From the NCBI GenBank assembly GCA_903819605.1, contig CAIJEA010000550.1, positions 1 to 5,828 on the forward strand: 5,828 nt of DNA, in the 5' to 3' direction. The notes below the pieces were generated by a model. The model was not told where the DNA came from. It saw nothing but the letters and a program-made list of their open reading frames with translations, and did not search any database. Of the stretch, positions 1 through 5,049 are shown one piece after another. The position numbers and the translations under genes were made by a program. Source of the DNA: an uncultured cyanobacterium (GTDB lineage: Bacteria; Cyanobacteriota; Cyanobacteriia; Pseudanabaenales; Pseudanabaenaceae). The first letter of the stretch is position 1. The number at the start of each line of letters is the position of its first letter.

Positions 1-1
1 C

Positions 2-865
2 AAATTAACTGGAGGTTCTAAGCATTTATCTGGAATGGGATTCTATAGTACATTAACCAAAGAATGGTTTATAAATTTGACTCATATTTTTATAGATCTT
101 GGATCTGACTTTGATGAATCATTTGCTCCCATATCACCAGAAAATATTTTATTCTTACTTATAGTTATCTCAATTTTAGCTTTAGCAATTTACGCTATTT
201 GTTTCGTCTGTCAAAATTCTCAAAAGCAAACTTGGTTATTTCTTATTACATTAATAGGCGTAAATGCTATAGCAATAATCTTGCCAGACATTATTTTAGG
301 AGACAGTAGATCTAAAATCAGTCGATACTTTATTCCTGTTTACTTGGGAGTTCAGATAGCATTTGCCTACTTTATTACAAATATTATTCATTCCTTTTTA
401 ACTAATTCATCTCAAAGAGATATCAGGATAAAGTGCCTAACAATATTCTTATTGTTAGGCACTTTATCCTGTGTGATTAACTCACAGACAAAAACATCTT
501 GGATTAAAATGTATGGGCAGCATAATTCAGTTGCCTATGCTATCAATCAGTTTACACATCCACTTATAGTTGATTTTGGTTATACTGCTAATCTGATTTC
601 TCTAAGCTATTATCTAGATCCTAAAGTTAAAATTTTAGCTGAGCTGAATTGTTATACTTGCTCTAATGATTTCAGTCAAGATAATCACAAGTATATATTA
701 CTGAGTATATTTGATCGGTTTAGTGATGTATTTTTATTTAATTCAAATTTGCCCTTAGAATTTGAAAATGAATATAAGCTAACACCAGTTTTATTGCCTC
801 CCAATAATGTGAGAAAATCAGTAGGTAGCGAGCTATGGCGCATAACCAAAAAGCAAGAGAATTAG
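2..865 (+). CDS. C-terminal part of a membrane glycosyltransferase-like protein (5' end outside window)
   Basis: The reading frame is open from the window's left edge to a TAG at 863-865. The Met codon at 35 is preceded by in-frame sense codons (KLTGGSKHLSG), so the true start is probably upstream and this is only the C-terminal portion, about 287 residues. At least four hydrophobic helices are visible, counted from the Met at 35: about 38-58 (LFLLIVISILALAIYAICF), 66-88, 97-118 (RYFIPVYLGVQIAFAYFI) and 133-147. A hydrophilic tail follows, presumably on the periplasmic side, with the segment HPLIVDFGYTANLISLSYYL. This layout, an arginine-led helix and then a soluble C-terminal domain, resembles cyanobacterial GT39/PMT-like glycosyltransferases that move sugars from lipid-linked donors. 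The catalytic N-terminal loop is outside the window, so the reaction cannot be confirmed. A perfect hairpin sits within the fourth helix region (424-471). No HIP1 sites occur in it. Family assignment is from memory of similar proteins and is moderate. Confidence 0.6.
   Translation, partial: KLTGGSKHLSGMGFYSTLTKEWFINLTHIFIDLGSDFDESFAPISPENILFLLIVISILALAIYAICFVCQNSQKQTWLFLITLIGVNAIAIILPDIILGDSRSKISRYFIPVYLGVQIAFAYFITNIIHSFLTNSSQRDIRIKCLTIFLLLGTLSCVINSQTKTSWIKMYGQHNSVAYAINQFTHPLIVDFGYTANLISLSYYLDPKVKILAELNCYTCSNDFSQDNHKYILLSIFDRFSDVFLFNSNLPLEFENEYKLTPVLLPPNNVRKSVGSELWRITKKQEN
424..471. repeat. perfect 22-bp inverted repeat with 4-nt loop, inside a coding region
   Basis: Positions 424-445 are exactly complementary to 450-471, with loop TTCT at 446-449. 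The arms contain GTGCCTAACAATA and its complement TATTGTTAGGCAC. The repeat is read in frame as part of a hydrophobic helix (KCLTIFLLLGTLSC), so it does not interrupt the gene. There is no T-tract after it, so a rho-independent terminator is unlikely. It may be a palindromic element that inserted and was tolerated, or an mRNA structure that slows translation or stabilises the transcript. Confidence 0.85.
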
Positions 866-882
866 TAGCGTAAAGCTTCTAA

Positions 883-1023
883 GGTTTTATAGCATTAGCC
901 AGCCTGAGACGACTGTGTGTAGAACAAATACCAAAAGATATTCGACCCTTGCTAGCAGGAGAACATACAGGGTGGGGTGTAATTAAATGTGAAAGGCGAC
1001 TAATAAAAGAGGATAAAAGGTAG
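883..1023 (+). pseudogene. possible transposase fragment
   Basis: A 46-codon stretch between stops (TAA at 880-882, TAG at 1021-1023) has no sensible start codon. It reads in part VEQIPKDIRPLLAGEHTGW. From memory this resembles the RPLLAGDHT-W segment found near the N-terminus of some cyanobacterial DDE transposases. After the Trp the sequence no longer matches what I would expect, and downstream frames are broken. If correct, it is a decayed insertion-sequence relic, fitting the mobile-element debris around it. The match is short and unverified, so this is a weak call. Confidence 0.22.
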
Positions 1024-1153
1024 GTTAGATAAGAATTCTAGAGAAAGGAAGTGATAAAACGAGCCATACGCATGAAATCTAAAATGGCATCGTCTAGAAA
1101 AGTATAGGAGAAAGTCTAAATGATTATCCAAAACTGAAAGCAAAAATCAAAGA

Positions 1154-1255
1154 ACTGATATAGCAATCCGAAATGAGTTGTGAGAGTTGCACCCGCAGGG
1201 TGCGACTCTCACAATTCTTAAAAATCTATAAATCATTTCGGATTGCTATATCAGT
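1154..1255. repeat. 102-bp nested palindromic element (MITE-like)
   Basis: The outer arms 1154-1176 and 1233-1255 are perfect 23-bp inverted repeats, containing GATATAGCAATCCGAAATGA and its complement. Nested inside, 1178-1194 pairs with 1198-1214 over 17 bp with one G-U pair (1188:1204) and a GCA loop at 1195-1197. An unpaired A+T-rich tract (1215-1232) lies on the right side only. The size, the perfect terminal inverted repeats and the lack of coding capacity fit a non-autonomous miniature element or a REP-like palindromic repeat. No target-site duplication is obvious at the edges. Copy number elsewhere in the genome is unknown. Confidence 0.75.
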
Positions 1256-1352
1256 GTTAGAAAATACGGGAGGTGAGCTAATCAAAGCGGATGCTGCTGA
1301 GGAACGAGTGGTAAACGTACCGATTAGTTCAGCGCCATTTTTCTGTAACACT
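1253..1352 (+). repeat. second imperfect palindrome, 100 nt, possibly a structured RNA or decayed element
   Basis: AGTGTTA at 1253-1259 pairs with TAACACT at 1346-1352. GAAAAT at 1260-1265 approximately pairs with 1337-1343. A 10-bp stem with one G-U pairs 1274-1283 with 1322-1331. A small inner hairpin GGTA/TACC (1310-1313 with 1318-1321, loop AACG) tops it. The left foot overlaps the last three bases of the preceding 102-bp element. The size matches that element (100 vs 102 nt), so this could be a diverged relative, or a structured non-coding RNA. No family is recognised. Confidence 0.4.
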
Positions 1353-1513
1353 CAGCGTGCACCACAGGTTTTGATTCTGGTTATTAATTATTCCCAGCTA
1401 CTTATCAAACCCTGACTAACCGCAAAAGGAGAGCGCAGAATATAGGTATAGATAAAGGCTGATAATAATCGTTGCTATCACTCTTTGGTATCCCGCAAAA
1501 TTAATCTAACCTT

Positions 1514-1570
1514 GCATAAAAACTAAGAGAGCGGCATCTCTTAGCGCTGCTACTCTCTTAGTTTTTATGC
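1514..1570. repeat. 18-bp perfect inverted repeat with an alternative pairing
   Basis: Positions 1514-1531 (GCATAAAAACTAAGAGAG) are perfectly complementary to 1553-1570, with a 21-nt interior. Within that interior TCTCTTAG (1537-1544) duplicates the same octamer in the right arm (1554-1561). CTAAGAGA at 1523-1530 can therefore pair with either copy, giving two exclusive hairpins. The right foot runs into TGCTATATCAG (1568-1578), the same 11 nt as the right end of the 1154-1255 element (1244-1254). This suggests a related palindromic element whose left end has been lost. Confidence 0.65.
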
Positions 1571-1600
1571 TATATCAGCTTGATTAATATGGTTGTCCTG

Positions 1601-1637
1601 AAAGTTGGATGAGACACAAAGCTTCTCATCCAACTTT
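1601..1637. repeat. 14-bp hairpin upstream of ndhB
   Basis: AAAGTTGGATGAGA (1601-1614) is perfectly complementary to TCTCATCCAACTTT (1624-1637), with a 9-nt loop. It is followed by one more T and then GC rather than a long T-tract, so it is a poor intrinsic terminator. It is more likely a dispersed palindromic repeat or a leader structure about 40 nt ahead of ndhB. Confidence 0.65.
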
Positions 1638-1659
1638 TGCTATACAATTGCCATAGCAA
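1637..1659 (+). promoter_or_regulatory. small leader hairpin just before ndhB
   Basis: TTGCTAT (1637-1643) pairs with ATAGCAA (1653-1659) around a 9-nt loop, ending 17 nt before the ndhB ATG. If transcribed it would sit in the 5' leader, directly after the 1601-1637 hairpin. A regulatory role is inference only. Confidence 0.35.
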
Positions 1660-1676
1660 CAATACATTAATTAAGT

Positions 1677-3224
1677 ATGGATACAGCAAGTCTCAATGCT
1701 CTACTCAATAGTGGCGCAATTTTGCCAGAACTCATTGTCATTGGGACATTGGTACTCGTACTGATTGTCGATCTGATAGCATCGGGACGTAAGTCTGCCA
1801 ATGTTTTACCTTATATTGCGATCGCAGGTTTAACTGCTTCAACAGCCGCCCTTGTGTGGCAATGGACAGGTTTAGAAAACCCGATCGCCTTTCTTGGTAG
1901 TTTTAATAGTGACAAACTCAGCATTGTTTTTCGCGGCATTATTGCCTTGTCTGCTTTATTTACAATCCTCGTTTCGATACGTTATTTAGAGCAATCTGGC
2001 GTAGTGGTTGGTGAATATCTAGTGATTTTGCTAGGCGCGACCCTAGGAGGGATGTTCCTAACTGGCTCTGACGAAATGGTGATGATCTTCGTTTCCTTAG
2101 AAACCCTAAGTATTTCATCGTACTTGCTCTCAGGCTATACCAAGCGAGACCCGCGTTCTAATGAGGCTGCCCTCAAGTATTTATTAGTTGGTGCAGCAAG
2201 CTCGGCAATTTTCCTTTATGGGATGTCCTTGCTTTATGGTCTTTCGGGTGGAGAAACCTCACTATCGGCGATCGCTTCTAAAATCACGGTTAGCAACACG
2301 GCGCTAATTGTATCAATGGTATTTGTGATCGCTGGGGTTTCCTTTAAGCTCTCAGCAGTGCCATTTCACCAATGGACTCCTGACGTATACGAAGGCTCCC
2401 CGACTCCTGTAGTTGCTTTCCTTTCGATTGGCTCCAAGGTGGCTGGTTTTGGACTTGCCCTAAGATTTCTGATTACCGCTTTCCCACTTGCTTCTCAGCA
2501 ATGGCATTACGTGTTTGTGGTATTGACCGTCTTGAGTATCGTTTTGGGCAATGTCGTGGCGATCGCGCAAACTAGCATTAAGCGGATGCTTGCCTATTCC
2601 TCGATCGGTCAAGCTGGTTTTGTGATGCTCGGTATGGTGATTGACTCGGAAGCGGGTTATGCCAGCATGGTCTTTTACTTAATTTTGTACCTGTTCATGA
2701 ACATGGGTGCATTTGCCTGTGTGATTCTATTTGCTTCACGCACGGGAACCGATCAAATTAGCGAGTACAGCGGACTTTACCAAAAAGATCCCTTGCTAAC
2801 TTTGTCGTTAAGCGTTTGCCTCTTATCGTTAGGTGGTATTCCTCCCCTCGCTGGTTTCTTTGGGAAGCTATATATTTTCTGGGCGGGTTGGCAAGCTCAG
2901 GCTTATGGCTTAGTATTGCTAGCTCTAGTCATGAGTGTAGTTTCTCTCTATTACTACATCCGCGTCGTCAAGATGATGGTAGTTAAGGAACCTCAGGAAA
3001 TGTCTGCCTCTGTGAAGAACTATCCACCGATCGCATGGACATTGGAAGGTATGAAGCCTCTCCAAGCAGCGATCGTAATTACTCTAGTATTTACAGCGAT
3101 CGCAGGTATTGCTTCTAATCCTCTATTCTCACTATCCAATCAAGCCGTAAAAGAAACTCAGTTTCTTCAAGCTAAAGCACCGAATGCAAAATCAGTAGCA
3201 GTCTTACCAACAACTGCACAGTAA
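1677..3224 (+). CDS. ndhB: NAD(P)H-quinone oxidoreductase subunit 2 (NDH-1 subunit NdhB)
   Basis: This is the NuoN-like, antiporter-type proton-pumping subunit of the thylakoid NDH-1 complex. It acts in respiratory and cyclic electron flow from ferredoxin to plastoquinone and is also used by CO2-uptake NDH-1 forms. The 515 residues match the usual cyanobacterial length. About 14 hydrophobic helices are present. The conserved acid is Glu142 (FVSLETLSISSYLLSGY). The proton-channel Lys224 lies in VSFKLSAVPFHQWTPDVYEGSPTP, with His231 close by. Lys254 (IGSKVAGF) and Lys397 (GIPPLAGFFGKLYIFW) are the other conserved charged helix residues, and LAYSSIGQAGF (305-315) is a family signature. The start MDTASLNALL fits homologues. 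No clear Shine-Dalgarno is seen, as is common in cyanobacteria. The gene is monocistronic in this window, closed by a strong terminator, with four HIP1 octamers inside. It is intact and no oddity is seen. Confidence 0.97.
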   Translation: MDTASLNALLNSGAILPELIVIGTLVLVLIVDLIASGRKSANVLPYIAIAGLTASTAALVWQWTGLENPIAFLGSFNSDKLSIVFRGIIALSALFTILVSIRYLEQSGVVVGEYLVILLGATLGGMFLTGSDEMVMIFVSLETLSISSYLLSGYTKRDPRSNEAALKYLLVGAASSAIFLYGMSLLYGLSGGETSLSAIASKITVSNTALIVSMVFVIAGVSFKLSAVPFHQWTPDVYEGSPTPVVAFLSIGSKVAGFGLALRFLITAFPLASQQWHYVFVVLTVLSIVLGNVVAIAQTSIKRMLAYSSIGQAGFVMLGMVIDSEAGYASMVFYLILYLFMNMGAFACVILFASRTGTDQISEYSGLYQKDPLLTLSLSVCLLSLGGIPPLAGFFGKLYIFWAGWQAQAYGLVLLALVMSVVSLYYYIRVVKMMVVKEPQEMSASVKNYPPIAWTLEGMKPLQAAIVITLVFTAIAGIASNPLFSLSNQAVKETQFLQAKAPNAKSVAVLPTTAQ

Positions 3225-3260
3225 AAAATAAAAAGGGCGCTTTGCGCCCTTTTTATTTTT
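3224..3260. terminator. strong rho-independent terminator after ndhB
   Basis: A perfect 17-bp stem pairs 3224-3240 with 3244-3260, with GGGCGC/GCGCCC at its core and a TTT loop (3241-3243). The flanking A-runs on the left and T-runs on the right make it a bidirectional terminator. The stem starts at the last base of the ndhB stop codon. Confidence 0.93.
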
Positions 3261-3289
3261 GTGTTTTCTGTAGCATTCTCAAAACTTTC

Positions 3290-3332
3290 TTGGGTATCGA
3301 TTAGACTAAAATTATATAGTCTAAATTTTAGA
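3290..3332 (+). promoter_or_regulatory. candidate promoter with overlapping dyads for the abi gene
   Basis: TTGGGT (3290-3295) and TTATAT (3313-3318) are spaced 17 nt apart and could be -35 and -10 boxes. The dyad TTAGACTA (3301-3308) / TAGTCTAA (3317-3324) has an 8-nt spacer and overlaps the -10. A second dyad TCTAAA-T-TTTAGA (3320-3332) follows directly, ending 4 nt before the ATG. Dyads at this position are compatible with a repressor operator. The region is A+T-rich, so chance matches are possible. Confidence 0.3.
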
Positions 3333-3336
3333 AATA

Positions 3337-4086
3337 ATGACGACACGCTTAGAGAAAGTACGACACCTTCAAGACATTTTTATTTCCCGTGCAACAGGTG
3401 GAGATGTCAAGGACGAAGATTATAGTATTCTCCGTTTAGAGTTACTAAGAGATAGCACAGTCAGAGATCTTCTTCCTAAGTTTGTTAGAACTTGCGACGA
3501 ACTATCAAAATTCTGGGGTTTCATTAAACCAAAGTTCAGTACCTACCAAGAACGAAGAACTTTTATATGGGAAGAGTTTGGTTCATTGATTACATCTTTG
3601 GAACAAAATATTATTGCGGCTCAACCAGCAGATGATGATATTTCCGCAGCTCTGGCTAAGTTCGATACTGAACATGTCCATATTGCTTGGCAAAAAGCCC
3701 TTGAACGCAGAGATGAAGATCCAGAAGCAGCAATCACTATGGCACGGACATTAATTGAATCAGTTTGTAAACATATTTTAGATGAAGTAGGTATTCCTGA
3801 CACCGATAAAGATGATTTGCTTAAACTCTATAGAGAAACTGCTAAACAACTTAATATGGCTCCTGAACAGCACCAAGAAGAAGTCTTTAAACAAATACTT
3901 GGTGGTTGTTCTTCAGTCATTCAAGGACTTGGAACTATACGCAATAAGTTGAGTGATACTCATGGCAAAGGGAAAAAAGCCATTAAACCATCTCCTCGTC
4001 ACGCTGCACTTGCGGTCAATTTAGCGGGGTCAATGGCTGCATTTTTGGTTACAACTTGGGAAGAAAGAGCGTCGAAATCTACCTAA
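3337..4086 (+). CDS. abortive-infection C-terminal (Abi_C-like) domain protein, putative HEPN-type defence gene
   Basis: A cytoplasmic protein of 249 residues with no signal peptide or membrane helix. Residues 1-100 are helical and charged and not recognised. Residues about 115-245 match the pattern of the Abi_C domain: DPEAAITMARTLIESVCKHI (128-147), then a linker, then LGTIRNKLSDTHGKG (198-212), then RHAALAVNLAGSMAAFL (221-237). Abi_C domains are found in phage-exclusion proteins. The segment Arg202-(6 residues)-His209 fits the RX4-6H active-site pattern of HEPN ribonucleases, so RNA cleavage upon phage infection is a plausible but inferred role. The gene stands alone after the ndhB terminator and before toxin-antitoxin remnants. 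It has no HIP1 octamers, unlike ndhB and the dipeptidase, hinting at acquisition. The start ATG follows possible operator dyads and no Shine-Dalgarno is evident. Domain recognition is good; function is uncertain. Confidence 0.8.
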   Translation: MTTRLEKVRHLQDIFISRATGGDVKDEDYSILRLELLRDSTVRDLLPKFVRTCDELSKFWGFIKPKFSTYQERRTFIWEEFGSLITSLEQNIIAAQPADDDISAALAKFDTEHVHIAWQKALERRDEDPEAAITMARTLIESVCKHILDEVGIPDTDKDDLLKLYRETAKQLNMAPEQHQEEVFKQILGGCSSVIQGLGTIRNKLSDTHGKGKKAIKPSPRHAALAVNLAGSMAAFLVTTWEERASKST

Positions 4087-4131
4087 AAAATGGATGAAAT
4101 AGCTAGAGAATACTGACAGCAAACTTTAGAC

Positions 4132-4174
4132 AATGAATCTTGGAGGTAATCGCATAGCTGAGCTAAGATTCATT
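4132..4174. repeat. 10-bp inverted repeat downstream of the abi gene
   Basis: AATGAATCTT (4132-4141) pairs with AAGATTCATT (4165-4174), extendable by a G-U and a G-C pair inward, with a loop of about 19 nt. There is no T-tract after it, so a terminator function is doubtful. It lies between the abi stop and the DUF433 remnant. Confidence 0.4.
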
Positions 4175-4195
4175 CACATAGAAGAGTTAATATCT

Positions 4196-4270
4196 ATGCT
4201 TTTAGAAGACTATTTCGATTTTCTAAGCCCAAATGATATCCACATCAAAGGTCATCGTATTGGCATCTAA
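4196..4270 (+). pseudogene. truncated DUF433-type antitoxin (N-terminal 24 residues)
   Basis: Starting at ATG 4196 the frame reads LEDYFDFLSPNDIHIKGHRI and stops at TAA 4268-4270. LEDYFDFLSP-DIRIKGTRIGIE is the familiar beginning of cyanobacterial DUF433 proteins, which are antitoxins usually paired with a PIN-like toxin. In those proteins a Glu follows the GI, so TAA here looks like a GAA-to-TAA nonsense change. The frame continues DIIRKYS and hits a TAG at about 4292, after which nothing of the domain remains. The rest of the gene (tens of codons) and its toxin partner are gone. The antitoxin gene at 4306 begins right after the remnant. Confidence 0.6.
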
Positions 4271-4292
4271 GATATCATCAGAAAATATTCAT

Positions 4293-4298
4293 AGGAAG
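4293..4298 (+). promoter_or_regulatory. ribosome binding site of the antitoxin gene
   Basis: AGGAAG lies 7 nt before the ATG at 4306. It is the only clear Shine-Dalgarno sequence in the window and supports that start. Confidence 0.65.
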
Positions 4299-4305
4299 TA
4301 AAACA

Positions 4306-4509
4306 ATGCAAACAATCCAAACGACAGCCCAAGTTGATGAAAAAGGCATACTCCAAATTCAACTTCCCGAACATTCAGGAGAAAAACTAGATATTTTATT
4401 GGTGTATCAAATTGTCCAGAAAACTCAAAAGCGCCAATGGTCACAGCGATTTCTGAGTACATTTGGAGCATGGCAAGGAGAGCCTCTAGAAAGAGAACCC
4501 CAGCCCTAA
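4306..4509 (+). CDS. VapB-type antitoxin, probably with its C-terminus clipped
   Basis: A 67-residue protein beginning MQTIQTTAQVDEKGILQIQLPE, the beta-rich start typical of small cyanobacterial antitoxins encoded just upstream of VapC PIN toxins. It presumably binds DNA and the toxin and represses its own operon. The later part, SQRFLSTFGAWQGEPLEREPQP, is the usual toxin-binding tail. In homologues I recall it goes on for roughly ten more residues, so the stop at 4507-4509 probably results from the deletion that joined this gene to the VapC remnant. The start is supported by AGGAAG at 4293-4298. With the toxin's N-terminal half missing, the gene may be an orphan antitoxin, which could still be expressed and even neutralise related toxins. 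Confidence 0.65.
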   Translation: MQTIQTTAQVDEKGILQIQLPEHSGEKLDILLVYQIVQKTQKRQWSQRFLSTFGAWQGEPLEREPQP

Positions 4510-4676
4510 TTTGCGGACAAATACGCGCCCAATTACAAAAGCTGGGAACTCCAATTGGAAGCTATGATTTACAGATTGCTGCGATCGCTTTAGCTAATAA
4601 TCTTATCCTTGTAACCCATAACACTAGAGAATTTGAACGTGTTGAAGGATTAAAACTTGAAGATTGGCAAGAATAA
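4503..4676 (+). pseudogene. vapC: VapC PIN-domain toxin remnant (C-terminal part only)
   Basis: The frame reads ALICGQIRAQLQKLGTPIGS, then YDLQIAAIALANNLILVTHN, then TREFERVEGLKLEDWQE to a TAA at 4674-4676. This is the C-terminal part of a VapC ribonuclease: the Asp of YDLQIAA and the THNTREF motif are the later acidic/polar active-site elements. The N-terminal half, including the first catalytic Asp (LLDTN) and the middle Glu, is absent. The frame is open back to an ATG at 4437 inside the antitoxin gene, but those residues (MVTAISEYIWSM...) are the antitoxin read out of frame and resemble no PIN domain. The first PIN-like codon lies at about 4503, overlapping the antitoxin's last codons. The simplest reading is one internal deletion of roughly 270 bp spanning the antitoxin's end and the toxin's start. 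It is almost certainly inactive as a nuclease. Confidence 0.75.
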
Positions 4677-5049
4677 AAGTTTTCTCTCATCTCCTGAAAA
4701 TATGTCTATGTGACCAAGGTGGCGATTGTTTTCAATACATTAAAGTTATAGATTTATTGGGCGATCGCACTCTAATTGATGAGTATATATTCAGCCATCA
4801 CAAGAACAGCACTATCAAGAATGTTTGAAGAAAGAACTGTCAGAAGCGATCGTAAGGCTGCGATCGCATAGAGAACAGGTGAAAAAGAACTTTTACTTAT
4901 TTCATGAAAGTATATTTTTGACTTGGCGATCGCCTAATAGCAAACTTTAAAAAGATACTCGCTAATGAGATTATCTCAAGATAAATACATTCATTAATTT
5001 TAGATAGTGTGAAACAAGAACAGGTTGCATTTCATCCCTGAATTGGCAT
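4677..5049. other. intergenic stretch between toxin remnant and dipeptidase
   Basis: No intact gene. It holds three HIP1 octamers (4761-4768, 4860-4867, 4926-4933) and a 13-nt dyad TGAGAT-T-ATCTCA (4966-4978). Two short frames could be pieces of one frameshifted relic: about 4712-4828 (DQGGDCFQYIKVIDLLGDRT, then LIDEYIFSHH) and about 4786-4950 (QEQHYQECLKKELSEAIVRL). I do not recognise either. No convincing terminator is seen for the converging dipeptidase gene. Confidence 0.5.

Larger units (their letters stand above)
866..1676. other. gene-poor stretch upstream of ndhB, rich in palindromes
   Basis: About 0.8 kb without a convincing intact gene. It holds a short possible transposase relic (883-1023), a 102-bp nested palindrome (1154-1255), a second imperfect foldable stretch (1253-1352) and three hairpins (1514-1570, 1601-1637, 1637-1659). 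Between 1024 and 1153 every frame is broken. One short frame just before the palindrome reads LNDYPKLKAKIKELI and stops at a TAG inside the palindrome's left arm, which could be the end of a gene hit by that element. Positions 1353-1513 show nothing I can name. There is no HIP1 octamer here. Confidence 0.6.

Noticed and set aside
1059..1094. GAGCCAT/ATGGCATC hairpin resembling group II intron domain V
   Set aside because: The lower stem pairs, but the upper stem and tetraloop expected of domain V are missing, and no intron-encoded reverse transcriptase or other intron domains are visible nearby.
1154..1255. CRISPR repeat or tRNA-like structure
   Set aside because: It is a single nested palindrome, with no regularly spaced repeats and no cloverleaf or CCA-end features.
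1173..1415. 80-codon open frame starting inside the 102-bp palindrome
   Set aside because: Its first 27 codons are palindrome sequence, it has no ribosome binding site, and the rest resembles no protein I know. It is best explained as a chance frame.
3621..3803. 60-codon open frame on the minus strand inside the abi gene
   Set aside because: It is antisense to a well-supported coding region and has no recognisable product.
4289..4471. 60-codon open frame on the minus strand over the antitoxin gene
   Set aside because: It is antisense to the antitoxin, which has a good ribosome binding site and a recognisable sequence.
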